Origin: Nitrospira sp.
GTDB lineage: Bacteria; Nitrospirota; Nitrospiria; Nitrospirales; Nitrospiraceae
Direction of reading: 5' to 3'
NCBI GenBank assembly: GCA_030123565.1
Contig: CP126122.1
Span: forward strand, 2,804,800-2,868,799
Length of the DNA stretch: 64,000 nucleotides
Position 1 is the first letter of the stretch; every line of letters starts with the position of its first letter. The position numbers were made by a program, and so were the translations under genes. Below the pieces are notes generated by a model. The model was not told where the DNA came from. It did no database searches and was given only the letters and a program-made list of their open reading frames with translations. This document shows positions 26,649 through 35,360 of the stretch, one piece after another.

Positions 26649-26906
26649 TCACCGTTGGACGAACCGTCCTCGCAACGAAAGCCGCAGCTCGGGCGAGGGC
26701 GCCATATAAGGGAGGCCTTTCAGCGCCTCGCGCACGAGCCTGATCTGTTCGACATATGCGCGGCAAGCGGCACAGGCTGCCACATGGACCGTCATGCGGA
26801 CCTGGCAGGAGCCCTGGAGACGCGCATCGAGATAGGCCGATGTCCATGCGGCGGCCTCGCGACAGGTCACTGCCGCTGCGCCCTCATGAGACGGATGGTG
26901 ATTCAT
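26649..26906 (-). CDS. Small zf-HC2 anti-sigma factor
   Basis: About 85 residues. The zinc-finger motif is HVAACAACRAYVEQIRLVRE with an upstream Cys in VTCREAAAWTSAYLDARL, a classic soluble ZAS domain. No membrane helix is present. The ATG at 26906 has GGAGG eight bases upstream; an ATG at 26927 lies almost at the predicted transcription start of the ECF-type site and is less likely. It follows the ECF sigma gene on the same strand, so it is the probable antagonist of that sigma factor. Confidence 0.8.
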   Translation of the reverse strand: MNHHPSHEGAAAVTCREAAAWTSAYLDARLQGSCQVRMTVHVAACAACRAYVEQIRLVREALKGLPYMAPSPELRLSLRGRFVQR

Positions 26907-26940
26907 AACGGAGGCCTCCGGTAACATGGTCTACCCCTGA

Positions 26941-26966
26941 GTCTCCCCTCCCGAACATTCCTTACA
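26941..26966 (-). promoter_or_regulatory. ECF-type promoter motif, site 3 (anti-sigma gene and possibly cydAB)
   Basis: TGTAAG at 26966-26961, 16 bases, then AGAC at 26944-26941. It sits between the ECF sigma gene and its anti-sigma gene, a position that would give feedback control. Confidence 0.6.
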
Positions 26967-26992
26967 TGCCTCGGTTATCCTCAGCCTATACC

Positions 26993-27715
26993 TCACCCTC
27001 GCCCTTCCCCTACGTAGGCTTCGACCGCTTGCCGCACCCGCTCCCTGGCGCGATGCAACCGCACATAGAGATTCGTCTCCGTGATCTTCAACAACTCGCA
27101 GATCTCTTTCGACTCCAGACCTTCTACATCACGAAGCACAAGGACCTCCTTCAATGTCACCGGTAAGGCATCGATGGCCTGTTGCATCGCCGCCACGACC
27201 TGTTGGTTGGCCAGAAGGGTCTCCGGCGTCCGGTCATCCCAGGGTTGCGGCGGCAGGGCCCACCGTCCGGCCCATTCTCCCATCTGATGAAACCGTGAGG
27301 GATCCACGGCTTCTTCCTGTTCGTCATCGTGGGATTCGAAGGCCGAGAACGTCGTGTGGCGCTTCTCGCGCACGCCGCGGTCCTTCGCCTTGTGAATCAG
27401 AATCCCGAAAATCCAGGTCCGCAGCGACGACCGGCCCTCGAATCGATCCAGGCCTTCGATGACCGCCATCCAGGTGTCCTGGACCACTTCCTCCGCCGTT
27501 TCACGGTCCGCCACATGGCCCATCGCCATGCGGATCAGCGCGCCATGATGTTTGACGACCAACTCGTCGAAGGCCGCCGCATCACGCTGTCGAAGCCGGG
27601 CAAGCAATTGCTGCTCGCTATCGATCGGACCGGGCTCCGGCATGCGCGATCCATTCAACATTCGGTACTGAGTCTGTGCCGACGAGTTTTCCTGGGTGAT
27701 GGCAATGGCGTTCAT
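26993..27715 (-). CDS. ECF-family RNA polymerase sigma factor
   Basis: 240 residues from an ATG with AGGAGG six bases upstream that overlaps the STAS gene stop (ATGA). Region 2 is AAFDELVVKHHGALIRMAMG to EEVVQDTWMAVIEGLDRFEG and RSSLRTWIFGILIHKAKDRG. Region 4 is DALPVTLKEVLVLRDVEGLE to LLKITETNLYVRLHRARERV. A long linker (about 55 residues, with RWALPPQPWDDRTPE) separates them. The arrangement STAS, ECF, zf-HC2 on one message is notable. It is the best candidate to read the TGTAAG-N16-NGAC sites, since one lies in its own operon. Confidence 0.92.
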   Translation of the reverse strand: MNAIAITQENSSAQTQYRMLNGSRMPEPGPIDSEQQLLARLRQRDAAAFDELVVKHHGALIRMAMGHVADRETAEEVVQDTWMAVIEGLDRFEGRSSLRTWIFGILIHKAKDRGVREKRHTTFSAFESHDDEQEEAVDPSRFHQMGEWAGRWALPPQPWDDRTPETLLANQQVVAAMQQAIDALPVTLKEVLVLRDVEGLESKEICELLKITETNLYVRLHRARERVRQAVEAYVGEGRG

Positions 27716-27981
27716 GACCGACCTCCTGTCTGCAGCAGCTCCATCACGAATCCAGGAGCGCCGATAAGTGTGACCTGTTTGCGAGGCAGGCTTTTCATCA
27801 CCTCGATCCCTCGCTGGTCCATAAAATCCACCGCGGCACAATCCAACTCGACCTGACCGTGGTGCAGCAGCGCCGCCCTGCATTCGCGATCGAGGAGCGC
27901 GGCCCACTGGTCGATGATCTTGCCTTCGAGCTTGAGAACGACCGTCTGCCCGTTTCGTTCTGCCGTCGTGATTTTCAACAT
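27712..27981 (-). CDS. Single-domain STAS protein
   Basis: 89 residues. The fold pattern MLKITTAERNGQTVVLKLEG, then VELDCAAVDFMDQRGIEVMK and VTLIGAPGFVMELLQTGG, fits a STAS domain as in anti-anti-sigma factors. The usual phosphorylatable serine of the DSSG motif is replaced: the position reads DQRG. It may therefore act without phosphorylation. The ATG has GGGAG eight bases upstream and lies about 20 bases after the predicted start of a sigma-54 promoter. Its stop overlaps the ECF sigma start. Confidence 0.82.
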   Translation of the reverse strand: MLKITTAERNGQTVVLKLEGKIIDQWAALLDRECRAALLHHGQVELDCAAVDFMDQRGIEVMKSLPRKQVTLIGAPGFVMELLQTGGRS

Positions 27982-28011
27982 CTGTCGCGCTCCCTTCTGC
28001 GTGGGCTATTC

Positions 28012-28027
28012 AGCAAGGCCCATGCCG
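28012..28027 (-). promoter_or_regulatory. Near-consensus sigma-54 promoter of the STAS-ECF-anti-sigma operon
   Basis: CGGCATG-GGCC-TTGCT at 28027-28012 differs from TGGCAYR-N4-TTGCW at one position, with the GG and GC dinucleotides ten bases apart as required. Transcription would start around 28000, about 20 bases before the STAS ATG. Confidence 0.65.
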
Positions 28028-28135
28028 AATGGATCGAGGAGGAGCAAACACCGGCTAAGGCAGTGAAACACTTGAAGAATGGATCTTCCTGAAGCATGAC
28101 AGGGCGCAGAGGCAATGGGGATTCTCAACAGAGGT

Positions 28136-28170
28136 TCCCAATATGTTGGGACGTTCACGAAATGTTGGGA
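28136..28170 (-). promoter_or_regulatory. Candidate upstream activator sites for the sigma-54 promoter
   Basis: TCCCAA-TATG-TTGGGA palindrome at 28136-28151, plus a further ATGTTGGGA half-site at 28162-28170. It lies 110-160 bases upstream of the sigma-54 promoter, the usual enhancer distance. The adjacent activator gene at 28323-31133 is the natural candidate to bind it. Confidence 0.5.
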
Positions 28171-28192
28171 TTTGGAGTCGTCGCTCGTCGTC

Positions 28193-28209
28193 CGTGAAGC
28201 GTATCTCGT
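28193..28209 (+). repeat. Dispersed repeat, copy A
   Basis: CGTGAAGCGTATCTCGT, related to copies near 28301-28324, 33585-33607 and 48098-48122. Confidence 0.5.
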
Positions 28210-28253
28210 CAGAGAATAAGAGCGGATGGCTGACAGCTGATGGTTTATGGCGG

Positions 28254-28280
28254 GAAAGAAAGAAAGAAAGAAAGAAAGAA
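28254..28280 (+). repeat. Tetranucleotide tract (GAAA) of nearly seven units
   Basis: Six full GAAA units plus GAA, in the gap between the activator stop and the STAS operon's enhancer-like sites. The full gap 27982-28322 (341 bases) holds the sigma-54 promoter, the palindrome, this tract and dispersed repeats, and no gene. Confidence 0.8.
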
Positions 28281-28300
28281 CGGGAACCACAACTCCGAAC

Positions 28301-28324
28301 GACGCTTCACGAGAGACGCTCTTC
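28301..28324 (-). repeat. Dispersed repeat, copy B
   Basis: On the minus strand the core reads GCGTCTCTCGTGAAGCGTC, just at the stop of the sigma-54 activator gene. Confidence 0.5.
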
Positions 28325-31133
28325 AGACCGGTCGAGAGATACCGAGCTTTTTCATGCGCGCTTCAAGCGTGGTGGGATTGAGTCCGAGAATTTTGGCTGC
28401 GCCCTTGTCGCCGCTCACGCGCCAATTGGTCTGGACCAGGACGGCAATGATATGCGCGCGCTCCACCTCTTCCAATGTGGCCGCCGGTCCGACGCCGGTC
28501 GTGGCCGGCTCCTTCGGCATCCAATCGCCCAATTCGAGTTCACGGCCCTGGCTCAGAATCACCGCGCGCTCGATGACATGCTCCAATTCACGGATGTTCC
28601 CCGGCCAAGGGTACTGCTTCAGCATCTCCATGGCCTTGGCCGGCACCGACTCGACCTTCTTGCCCATCGTCGCGGAAAATTTTTTCACGAAATAGGACAC
28701 CAACAGCTGAATGTCCTGCGTCCGATCACGCAATGCCGGGAGCTGGATCGGAAACACCTTCAACCGGTAGAAGAGGTCGGACCGGAATCGCCCCTCGCGC
28801 ACTTCCCTATCCAGATCGCGATTCGTGGCAGCGATCACGCGCACGTTCACCTTCAACGTCTTCGTGCTGCCCAACCGCTCGAACTCGCCTTCCTGCAACA
28901 CACGCAGAAGCTTCGTCTGCAACTCCAGCGGGATTTCACCGACCTCGTCCAGAAAGATCGTGGCACGATCGGCCAGCTCGAAACGGCCGACCTTCCGCGC
29001 GAGCGCTCCGGTGAAGGCTCCCTTTTCATGCCCGAACAGTTCGCTCTCGATCAACCCGGCCGGAATTGCCGCACAGTTGACCTTGATCAGCACCCCTTCT
29101 TTCCTGTGGCTCAAATGGTGGATCGCGCGGGCGATCAACTCCTTGCCGGTGCCGGTTTCGCCGGTAATCAGCACGGTCGCATCGGTCGACGCCACCTTCT
29201 CGATCGCCTGGAACACTTTCTTGATGGCGCTCGAAGTGCCGATAATCTCGTCAAAGTTGTGTTCGGTCTTGATTTCCTCCTGCAGGTAGACGTTCGCCGC
29301 CTCCAAACGGGCCTTCTCCTGTTCCATGAGCACGCGTTCTGTAATGTCGACGAACATCGTCCGCGTGTAGGTGCCGCCTGGATCGGGCTTGGACCACCAC
29401 TGAATCCAGAGCGGCTTGCCGTTGTCCTTGCGCCGCAGTTCAAGCACGACGCCGCTGGTGTCGGTGCCGCGGCCGATGGACGCGAACGCTTCTTTGAGAC
29501 GGCGCTGAGCATCCGGCGTATCCGGCACGAACGAGCTGCCGTAGGTGCCGGCGACCTCTTCCGGCGTGATGCCCAAACTGCGCATCGCGGCCCGATTGGC
29601 TCGGATAAAACGAGAATCCAGCCCTTCGTTCACATAGGCGATCGGCGCCTCGTCGAAGAGGTCGCGGAGCCGTTCCTCGCTTTCTGCCAGCGCCTGGATC
29701 CCCTCGCGCCGCAATTTCTCGTGGGCGAGACAATTGTCCAGGGCCACCGCCACGGCACCGGCCACTTGATCGAGGAACTCCCTGCTGAGGTGATCGTAGG
29801 AGCCTTTCTCCTTCGTCATGAAGAACAGCGCGCCCAGGCTGTTTCCGCCGCTCACCAACGGGAGCGCGCAGAGCGATTCCATGCCCGTGCTCGACATCAC
29901 CTGGAACGTCACCGGAAAACGTTCCCGGAACTCATCACAGGAGGATGCTACGTACCACTGCCGAACCCGGATCACCCAATCGCAGGCCGTGCCTGCCGCA
30001 GGCAACAGGGTCGGTTGCGTCGAGACCCCCTCCGCCGGATGCTGAGAAAGGATATGCCCCTGGAGCCTGTCGCCCTGGATCGGCAGCTCGATCCCGAACC
30101 GTTCGGTCGGCACCACCTTCTTCAAGCAGTCGGCCAGCGCGCCGAACAGTTCATCGCGATTCAAATGGCGGCTGATGGCGCGATTGATCTCGAGCAGGGT
30201 GCTGAGTTCCACGTTCAGACGATGGACGTCTCTATAGGCATGTTCGCGTTCGAGTTCCGCGCCGGCCCGGGCCGCAAGAATTTTCAGGATCCCCATGTGA
30301 TGGGGCTGGAGATACAGCGGTTTGTCGTCGATCACCGCCAGATGTCCGAGCATGTCGCCCGCGGCATCGCGGAGCGGCACGCCGACATAGCCTTCAGCCG
30401 CCAGCGACACCAAATCGCGATCCTCGGGGAACAATGTTTGAACCCGTTCCGGATAGGAGCAGACTTCGCCGCCCACGACAGGCTCGCAGGGTGTCCCTTT
30501 CAGTGGATAGGCGACGTTGTCGCCGAACGCATTGTTCCTCCAAAACGCCAAGGTTCGCACATGGGTCTTCGCGGCATTCGTGCATTCCGCGACGAACGCA
30601 TACCGGACCTGGAGGGTCAGGGCGAGATGGCGGACGAGGAGCTGAAAGAAATCGGTGCCGGTCGCGGAAGCAGTTTCCTCGGTCGCGATACGGAGGATTT
30701 CTTCGGCCTGCTTGAACTCGGTGATATCGCGTGAGACGGCCAGCAGCTTCTCCGGCCGGCCCTCCGCATCCTTGATGGCGTTGACGACAACGTCCCACCA
30801 GCGGGGTACCTTGGTCTGTGTGGTGGAGAAAAAGCCGACGAACCGGCCGACCCCGCCCTGACGAGCCGCCTCGACGGCCTGCCGGGCCGCCTCCTTGTCC
30901 GCGCCCTGCCAGAACTCGATCCATGAAGTGCCGACGATCGGTCCCACATCGCAAATTTCCAGCGCGGCCATCCCGCCGGCGTTCATCGAGAGGAGCCGAC
31001 CGTCAAGATCGAGAATTTTGATGCAATCGCGGCTGCCTTCGATGAGGCGGGTTTTGAATTCTTCGCTCTCGCGGAGGGATTCCAGCGCGGACTTGAGCGG
31101 TTCCTTTTCAGGGTCTGCGACCAGAGGGGTCAT
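28323..31133 (-). CDS. PAS/GAF sensor sigma-54-dependent activator (FhlA-like)
   Basis: 936 residues from an ATG with GAGG six bases upstream; an in-frame GTG at 31166 lacks a good site. Domains in order: PAS (about 10-125), a GAF (about 150-290), a second GAF (about 310-470), a second PAS (about 490-610), AAA+ (about 630-870) and a Fis-type HTH. Walker A is [10 protein letters not shown] and the sigma-54 loop is [10 protein letters not shown]. Walker B-type [14 protein letters not shown] and the [23 protein letters not shown] are clear. GAF/PAS input suggests that it senses a small ligand or redox state. It ends the GMC/VOC/YHS/TVP38 gene run and is the neighbour of a sigma-54 promoter. Confidence 0.93.
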   Translation of the reverse strand: MTPLVADPEKEPLKSALESLRESEEFKTRLIEGSRDCIKILDLDGRLLSMNAGGMAALEICDVGPIVGTSWIEFWQGADKEAARQAVEAARQGGVGRFVGFFSTTQTKVPRWWDVVVNAIKDAEGRPEKLLAVSRDITEFKQAEEILRIATEETASATGTDFFQLLVRHLALTLQVRYAFVAECTNAAKTHVRTLAFWRNNAFGDNVAYPLKGTPCEPVVGGEVCSYPERVQTLFPEDRDLVSLAAEGYVGVPLRDAAGDMLGHLAVIDDKPLYLQPHHMGILKILAARAGAELEREHAYRDVHRLNVELSTLLEINRAISRHLNRDELFGALADCLKKVVPTERFGIELPIQGDRLQGHILSQHPAEGVSTQPTLLPAAGTACDWVIRVRQWYVASSCDEFRERFPVTFQVMSSTGMESLCALPLVSGGNSLGALFFMTKEKGSYDHLSREFLDQVAGAVAVALDNCLAHEKLRREGIQALAESEERLRDLFDEAPIAYVNEGLDSRFIRANRAAMRSLGITPEEVAGTYGSSFVPDTPDAQRRLKEAFASIGRGTDTSGVVLELRRKDNGKPLWIQWWSKPDPGGTYTRTMFVDITERVLMEQEKARLEAANVYLQEEIKTEHNFDEIIGTSSAIKKVFQAIEKVASTDATVLITGETGTGKELIARAIHHLSHRKEGVLIKVNCAAIPAGLIESELFGHEKGAFTGALARKVGRFELADRATIFLDEVGEIPLELQTKLLRVLQEGEFERLGSTKTLKVNVRVIAATNRDLDREVREGRFRSDLFYRLKVFPIQLPALRDRTQDIQLLVSYFVKKFSATMGKKVESVPAKAMEMLKQYPWPGNIRELEHVIERAVILSQGRELELGDWMPKEPATTGVGPAATLEEVERAHIIAVLVQTNWRVSGDKGAAKILGLNPTTLEARMKKLGISRPV

Positions 31134-31159
31134 GGAGGGCCTCGCAGGCGGGTGCAAGC

Positions 31160-31984
31160 CTAGCACCTTCCCCTACAGACCAGCAAGCCCGGCGGCTCGG
31201 CAGATTGACTTCGATCGGGGGAGATGAGCGTCAGAACGGCGGGCGGAAGAGGCTTCCCGCAGGCCGGGCAGACTGCCGGTTCAGCCGGTTGTGTCCTCGT
31301 AGGTGCGGCAGTCGTCGCCGGCCCAAACAACAGCTGGGCGAGTCGGGACGAGCGATGTCGCTTCAACCACATCGGCAGGAGCAGGAAGACGGTCACCAGG
31401 AAACAGCCGGCTCCGATGAGCAACCATTGAGCGGAGGCGACCGAACTGCCCAGGTAGGTAAAGGCAAACGTGGGAGGAACCATGCCCGCGATGGTCGCCA
31501 GCGAAAAGGTCCGCAGCGAGATCGTCGTGAACCCTGCCCCGTAGCTCACCACGTCGAATGAAAACACGGGAATCAACCGGGCGAGAAAGATCAGCAGCCC
31601 CAGATGGTGATCCGAACATTTCTCGCAAAAGATGGCGTCGACCCTGAGCAGGCGGGAGATGCCTTCCCTACCTAACGCCCGCCCGATCATGAAACTCAGG
31701 ATGGCCCCGATGGCGGCCCCGGCGACGGCATAGGCAGTTCCCAGCAACGGGCCGAACGCGGCGCCGGAGGCAAGGTCCAACGGCAAACTCGGAATCGGCG
31801 GGATGATCACCGCCATGGCCATCGAAACAATCAACATCACCGGCCCCCAGGGGCCTATCGATTGAAGCAGGTCGGCAAGACCTGAGGGGTTGAGCGCCCG
31901 TTCGAAATCGATTTGCCAGGCGATCACCACCGATCCGGCCAGCGCCAGTAACAGGAGAAGCATCTTGAGCGTGCGCGCCATCAT
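31160..31984 (-). CDS. TVP38/TMEM64-family membrane protein with a Cys-rich tail
   Basis: 274 residues with about six membrane helices. The SNARE-associated (DedA/VTT) core is [20 protein letters not shown], then [39 protein letters not shown] and [20 protein letters not shown]. After the last helix comes a soluble tail with [13 protein letters not shown] and a final CRGRC, likely a small metal-binding ribbon. The start overlaps the YHS gene stop (ATGA). The role in phospholipid or metal movement is unknown. Confidence 0.85.
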   Translation of the reverse strand: MMARTLKMLLLLLALAGSVVIAWQIDFERALNPSGLADLLQSIGPWGPVMLIVSMAMAVIIPPIPSLPLDLASGAAFGPLLGTAYAVAGAAIGAILSFMIGRALGREGISRLLRVDAIFCEKCSDHHLGLLIFLARLIPVFSFDVVSYGAGFTTISLRTFSLATIAGMVPPTFAFTYLGSSVASAQWLLIGAGCFLVTVFLLLPMWLKRHRSSRLAQLLFGPATTAAPTRTQPAEPAVCPACGKPLPPAVLTLISPDRSQSAEPPGLLVCRGRC

Positions 31985-32457
31985 TCGGCCACCTTGGCCG
32001 ACGCTTTGACCGTCGGCCAGTTCCTGTCCGCTTTGGAGATATACCCGGGGACATCCTCTTGCCAGAGCGTGCGCACGCTCAGACTATAGTTCAGGTAGAG
32101 TTTGCCATCCACGATGGTGAAGGCCTCCGGGGCCGTCGCGGCTTTATACCCCTTTGCCATTCCATAGGCGCAATAGCCGCCGTACTGAGGCGCATACCGT
32201 TCAGGTTGGGCGGCAAACGCGTCTCGGTTTTCCGCCGAGGCGAACTGAAAGTTTGAACCGTGGTATTCGCTGATGTAGGCCGACGAGCCTTGGACCGGTT
32301 TGTGCTCCGTGAAATAGGCCACCGGATCGTAGCCGCGGATCGCCGCGCCGTTTTTCGTGAAGAGCTCTCCGGCGACGGCGATGCCGGCAAAGCACAACAG
32401 ACTCAGGAAGATCAATAGCGAGGACGAGACAAGATTGCGTGGCGGTGCAGAGACCAT
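31981..32457 (-). CDS. Exported YHS-domain protein
   Basis: 158 residues, ATG preceded by GGGGG, with a signal peptide ending near GIAVAGELF. The YHS-type domain has IRGYDPVAYFTEHKPVQGSS, FQFASAENRDAFAAQPERYA and PQYGGYCAYGMAKGY. YHS domains bind or channel metal such as copper in ATPases and hydroxylases; here it is stand-alone and periplasmic. A paralogue lies at 40060-40521. Translation is coupled to the TVP38 gene. Confidence 0.85.
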   Translation of the reverse strand: MVSAPPRNLVSSSLLIFLSLLCFAGIAVAGELFTKNGAAIRGYDPVAYFTEHKPVQGSSAYISEYHGSNFQFASAENRDAFAAQPERYAPQYGGYCAYGMAKGYKAATAPEAFTIVDGKLYLNYSLSVRTLWQEDVPGYISKADRNWPTVKASAKVAE

Positions 32458-32476
32458 GGCGCCCCCTTTTTTTTCG

Positions 32477-33514
32477 TTACCGTTCAACAATCTGCAGCAC
32501 ATGTCCATCCGGATCCCGCACCATGAATCCTTTCGTGAATCCCAGGAGTCCGTCAGGCAACGCGGCAATCGCCGAGGACACGAAGGTCGCATGGGGACGA
32601 AGCCGGCCGGCCGCCGCTTCGGTATCGGGGACGACCAGCGTTGTTTGCCAATGCCACAGATCGGTCGGATGAGAGTCATTCGGGATCGGCCGTCCTCCGG
32701 TCGGCAGTTCATATTCGAGAAACTCCACGCCGGGTGGACCCATTCGAGGAGCCAGGCCGGTCACGCGCGTACGGGCTCCGGGTAGACTGTCGAGATACTG
32801 TTGGGTCGACCCCATATTGAGGGTCCCGCCGACGACCGTCATCCCGAGCAGGTCTCGATAAAACTTCGCGCTGTTCTCCGTGCTGCGCACGGTCATGGCC
32901 GTATGGTCGAGGCCCAGGAATAGTTCAGCCCCCGCGGCATGCCAGCGCGGATGGCCCTTGCCTTCAGGGAACCAGAGCAGTTCGAGACTATGCCCGTCCG
33001 GATCGCGAAACTTGATGGCCTTGATACCGGCGGCTGCTACATTCGAAGCAGGAATCGTCTGCGGACGCGGCGAGATCTGCCGGACATGGTGCTTGCGCAA
33101 CTGCGCCCAAGCCGCTTCCATGTCGCGCACGACGATCGCGACATGTTGGAACCAGAGATCGTTGCTGTAGGACGGCACCGGGATGGGTCGCACATCAGGA
33201 GGGGACAGAAATTCCGTCAACTCCATCTGCTGTTCGCCGAGTTGCATGCGGACCACGCGGGCCCGCACGCCGAAGACGCCCCAGAGCTGATCGTATTCCG
33301 GTCCATCCACCTCAACATTGCCGACTTGCTTGAACGTGAGCACATCACGGTAGAAGGCGATCGACCGGTCCATGTCTGCGACGGTGAAACCGACGGCAGC
33401 GACAGATTGGACGGCGACCGGCCTTCCATTTGCCTGCCGGGCAAGCACGGGCATAGTGAGAAACACAGTTGTGACGGCAAGGCAAGCGATGAGTTTGAAC
33501 GAATCAGGTTTCAT
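32477..33514 (-). CDS. Exported two-domain VOC (glyoxalase/dioxygenase-fold) protein
   Basis: 345 residues. A signal peptide (MKPDSFKLIACLAVTTVFLT to MPVLARQ) is followed by two vicinal-oxygen-chelate modules. The first has VGFTVADMDRSIAFYRDVLT and KFRDPDGHSLELLWFPEG. The second has LFLGLDHTAMTVRSTENSAK and MVRDPDGHVLQIVER. The fold supports glyoxalase, extradiol dioxygenase or isomerase activities; a periplasmic location is unusual for it. Potential metal ligands are His and Glu in these blocks. It lies between the GMC oxidoreductase and YHS genes on one strand, so it probably shares their message. Confidence 0.83.
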   Translation of the reverse strand: MKPDSFKLIACLAVTTVFLTMPVLARQANGRPVAVQSVAAVGFTVADMDRSIAFYRDVLTFKQVGNVEVDGPEYDQLWGVFGVRARVVRMQLGEQQMELTEFLSPPDVRPIPVPSYSNDLWFQHVAIVVRDMEAAWAQLRKHHVRQISPRPQTIPASNVAAAGIKAIKFRDPDGHSLELLWFPEGKGHPRWHAAGAELFLGLDHTAMTVRSTENSAKFYRDLLGMTVVGGTLNMGSTQQYLDSLPGARTRVTGLAPRMGPPGVEFLEYELPTGGRPIPNDSHPTDLWHWQTTLVVPDTEAAAGRLRPHATFVSSAIAALPDGLLGFTKGFMVRDPDGHVLQIVER

Positions 33515-33584
33515 AAAACCTTCGCCGGATTGCCCCTCTCCTTCATCCTTCCCCCTCAGGGGAGAGGGAAGGGTAAGGGGTGGT

Positions 33585-33607
33585 GCGCTTCACGGGATAC
33601 GCTTCAC
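33585..33607 (-). repeat. Dispersed repeat, copy C
   Basis: GTGAAGCG-TATCC-CGTGAAGCGC on the minus strand, overlapping the stop of the GMC gene. Confidence 0.5.
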
Positions 33608-35145
33608 TTGAGTCGCTCGAGCAAATGCTCCCCGACTCTCAAGGCATTCGCGATGATCGTCAGCGACGGATTCACCGCTGAGCTCGACCGGAAGAAGCTC
33701 GCATCCACGACGTAGAGGTTGTCGAGGTCGTGCGCCTTGCAATTCACGTCGAGCACGGAGGTCGTCGGATCGCTGCCGAACCGCACCGTGCCGCACTGGT
33801 GGGCCGTGCCGGCGATCGGAATCTTCTTACCGAGATAGAGATGCGTCGGCAGCAGATGTTCTTCGCAGCCGAGATGGTTGAGCATGCTCTTGAGCTTGGC
33901 CGCCAAGCGGCGATGAGCTTCGAGATTGTTTTCCGTATAGGCCAGCGTAATGCCGCCGTCCTTGCCGACCAGCACGCGATTGTTCGGATCGGGCAGGTCT
34001 TCGGAAGTCATCCAGAAATCGAGCGAATGTTTGGCGACCACATCGAGGGCGAGACCAGGCGCGAAGGCCGGCGCACCGGCCCGCAGTGAATCCAGGTCCT
34101 GTTTGCCGATCATCGAAATGTGACCCATCGGATAGTCCCACTCCGCCGACGCGTGATAAAAATCGTTCAAGCCGATGGTCTTTTGAAAGACGGTCGGGTT
34201 GGGCCGCTTTGAAATCGCCAGCATGGCCGAGTTGTTGTGGCACATGTAGTTTCGTCCAACCTGACCGGAGGAGTTGGCGAGGCCGTTCGGATGTTTGTCG
34301 TTCCCGGACTTCAGCAACAGCGCCGCCGAGTTGATCGCGCCGCAAGAAACAACCACGATGTCGGCTCGGTACGTTTCCATCAGTCCGTTTCGCTCTACCA
34401 CAACCTCGGTGACCTCTCGCCCAGATGGGCTTGTCTCCAATCGAATGACCAATGCACCGGTGACCAGCGACACATTCGGATACTTCAACGCCGGATCGAC
34501 ACAGACCACCTGCGAGTCCGCCTTGGCATTGACCAGACAGGGAAAACCGTCGCAGGTGTTACAGCGAATACAGGCACCGCGCTCCGGTTGTTCCTCGTCG
34601 CGGATGACACCGACCGGCAGGTGAAAGGGTCGGTAGCCCATCTTTTGCCAGTCCTCGTGCAGTTCCTGGATGCGGGGCTCATGCGTGAGCGCCGGATATT
34701 TGTAGGGTGCACTGGCCTGCGGTTCCGTCGGATCTTCGCCGCGATTGCCATGCACGTAGTACAGGTGCTCTGCCTGGGTGTAATAGGGTTCCACGTCTTC
34801 ATATCGAATCGGCCATTCCGGAGAAATGCCGCCGTGGTGCTTCACCTCGCCGAAATCCTGTGCCCGCATGCGCAGCAGCGCCGCGCCATAGACCTTGCTA
34901 TTGCCTCCGACGTTGTAGTGGATGCCGGGATGGAACGGGCCGCCATGCTTGTCGTACCAGGTTTCCTTGGCCTTGTACTTGTTGTCGATAAAGACCGTCT
35001 TGGAACTCCAATTGTCCTTTTCACGCGGCAGGTAGCCACCACGTTCCAGCAACAGGATCTTCTTGCCCGACGGTGCCAGTTTGTAAGCGAGGGTGCCCCC
35101 GCCGGGGCCGGTGCCGATGATGATGATGTCGTAGTGGATGGACAT
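33604..35145 (-). CDS. GMC-family FAD oxidoreductase
   Basis: 513 residues. The FAD-binding Rossmann motif is at the very N-terminus: HYDIIIIGTGPGGGTLAYKL. The glucose-methanol-choline C-terminal domain has HQCGTVRFGSDPTTSVLDV and VVDASFFRSSSAVNPSLTII. A four-cysteine block, ERGACIRCNTCDGFPCLVNA, could bind a metal or cluster, as in some gluconate dehydrogenase-type and related GMC proteins. No signal peptide is visible. The start is fixed by the Rossmann motif, yet no ribosome site precedes it, and an ECF-type -10 lies eight bases upstream, which suggests a leaderless message. Confidence 0.9.
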   Translation of the reverse strand: MSIHYDIIIIGTGPGGGTLAYKLAPSGKKILLLERGGYLPREKDNWSSKTVFIDNKYKAKETWYDKHGGPFHPGIHYNVGGNSKVYGAALLRMRAQDFGEVKHHGGISPEWPIRYEDVEPYYTQAEHLYYVHGNRGEDPTEPQASAPYKYPALTHEPRIQELHEDWQKMGYRPFHLPVGVIRDEEQPERGACIRCNTCDGFPCLVNAKADSQVVCVDPALKYPNVSLVTGALVIRLETSPSGREVTEVVVERNGLMETYRADIVVVSCGAINSAALLLKSGNDKHPNGLANSSGQVGRNYMCHNNSAMLAISKRPNPTVFQKTIGLNDFYHASAEWDYPMGHISMIGKQDLDSLRAGAPAFAPGLALDVVAKHSLDFWMTSEDLPDPNNRVLVGKDGGITLAYTENNLEAHRRLAAKLKSMLNHLGCEEHLLPTHLYLGKKIPIAGTAHQCGTVRFGSDPTTSVLDVNCKAHDLDNLYVVDASFFRSSSAVNPSLTIIANALRVGEHLLERLK

Positions 35146-35153
35146 GGTGGGTA

Positions 35154-35179
35154 GTCGGGGAACGGGACGTGATCTTACA
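35154..35179 (-). promoter_or_regulatory. ECF-type promoter motif, site 5 (GMC/VOC/YHS/TVP38/activator run)
   Basis: TGTAAG at 35179-35174, 16 bases, then CGAC at 35157-35154, only eight bases before the ATG. The gene may be read from a leaderless transcript. Confidence 0.65.
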
Positions 35180-35360
35180 GAGCGGAGGGGGTGGCACGGA
35201 TTGATCCCCTGTGCTCACGGAACGCGCACACCAGGCAGATCAAATCGTTAAGGCAAGGGCGGTGATGGCGAGATAAATGCAGGCCGGTTGTTTCGTCATT
35301 GCACGATCGGTATCCTAGTTCGGCAGGCGGAGTGATACGGAGCGAAAGGAGTGAGGCGTG

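Noticed and set aside
28143..30734. Long open frame (863 codons) on the plus strand
   Set aside because: It is antisense to the PAS/GAF sigma-54 activator, whose domains and motifs are clear. Long antisense frames are common in GC-rich genes and this one shows no recognisable motif.
35266..35281. TGGCGAG-ATAA-ATGCA upstream of the TPR gene, a possible sigma-54 promoter
   Set aside because: The GG/GC spacing is right, but three consensus positions differ. This is too weak to list.
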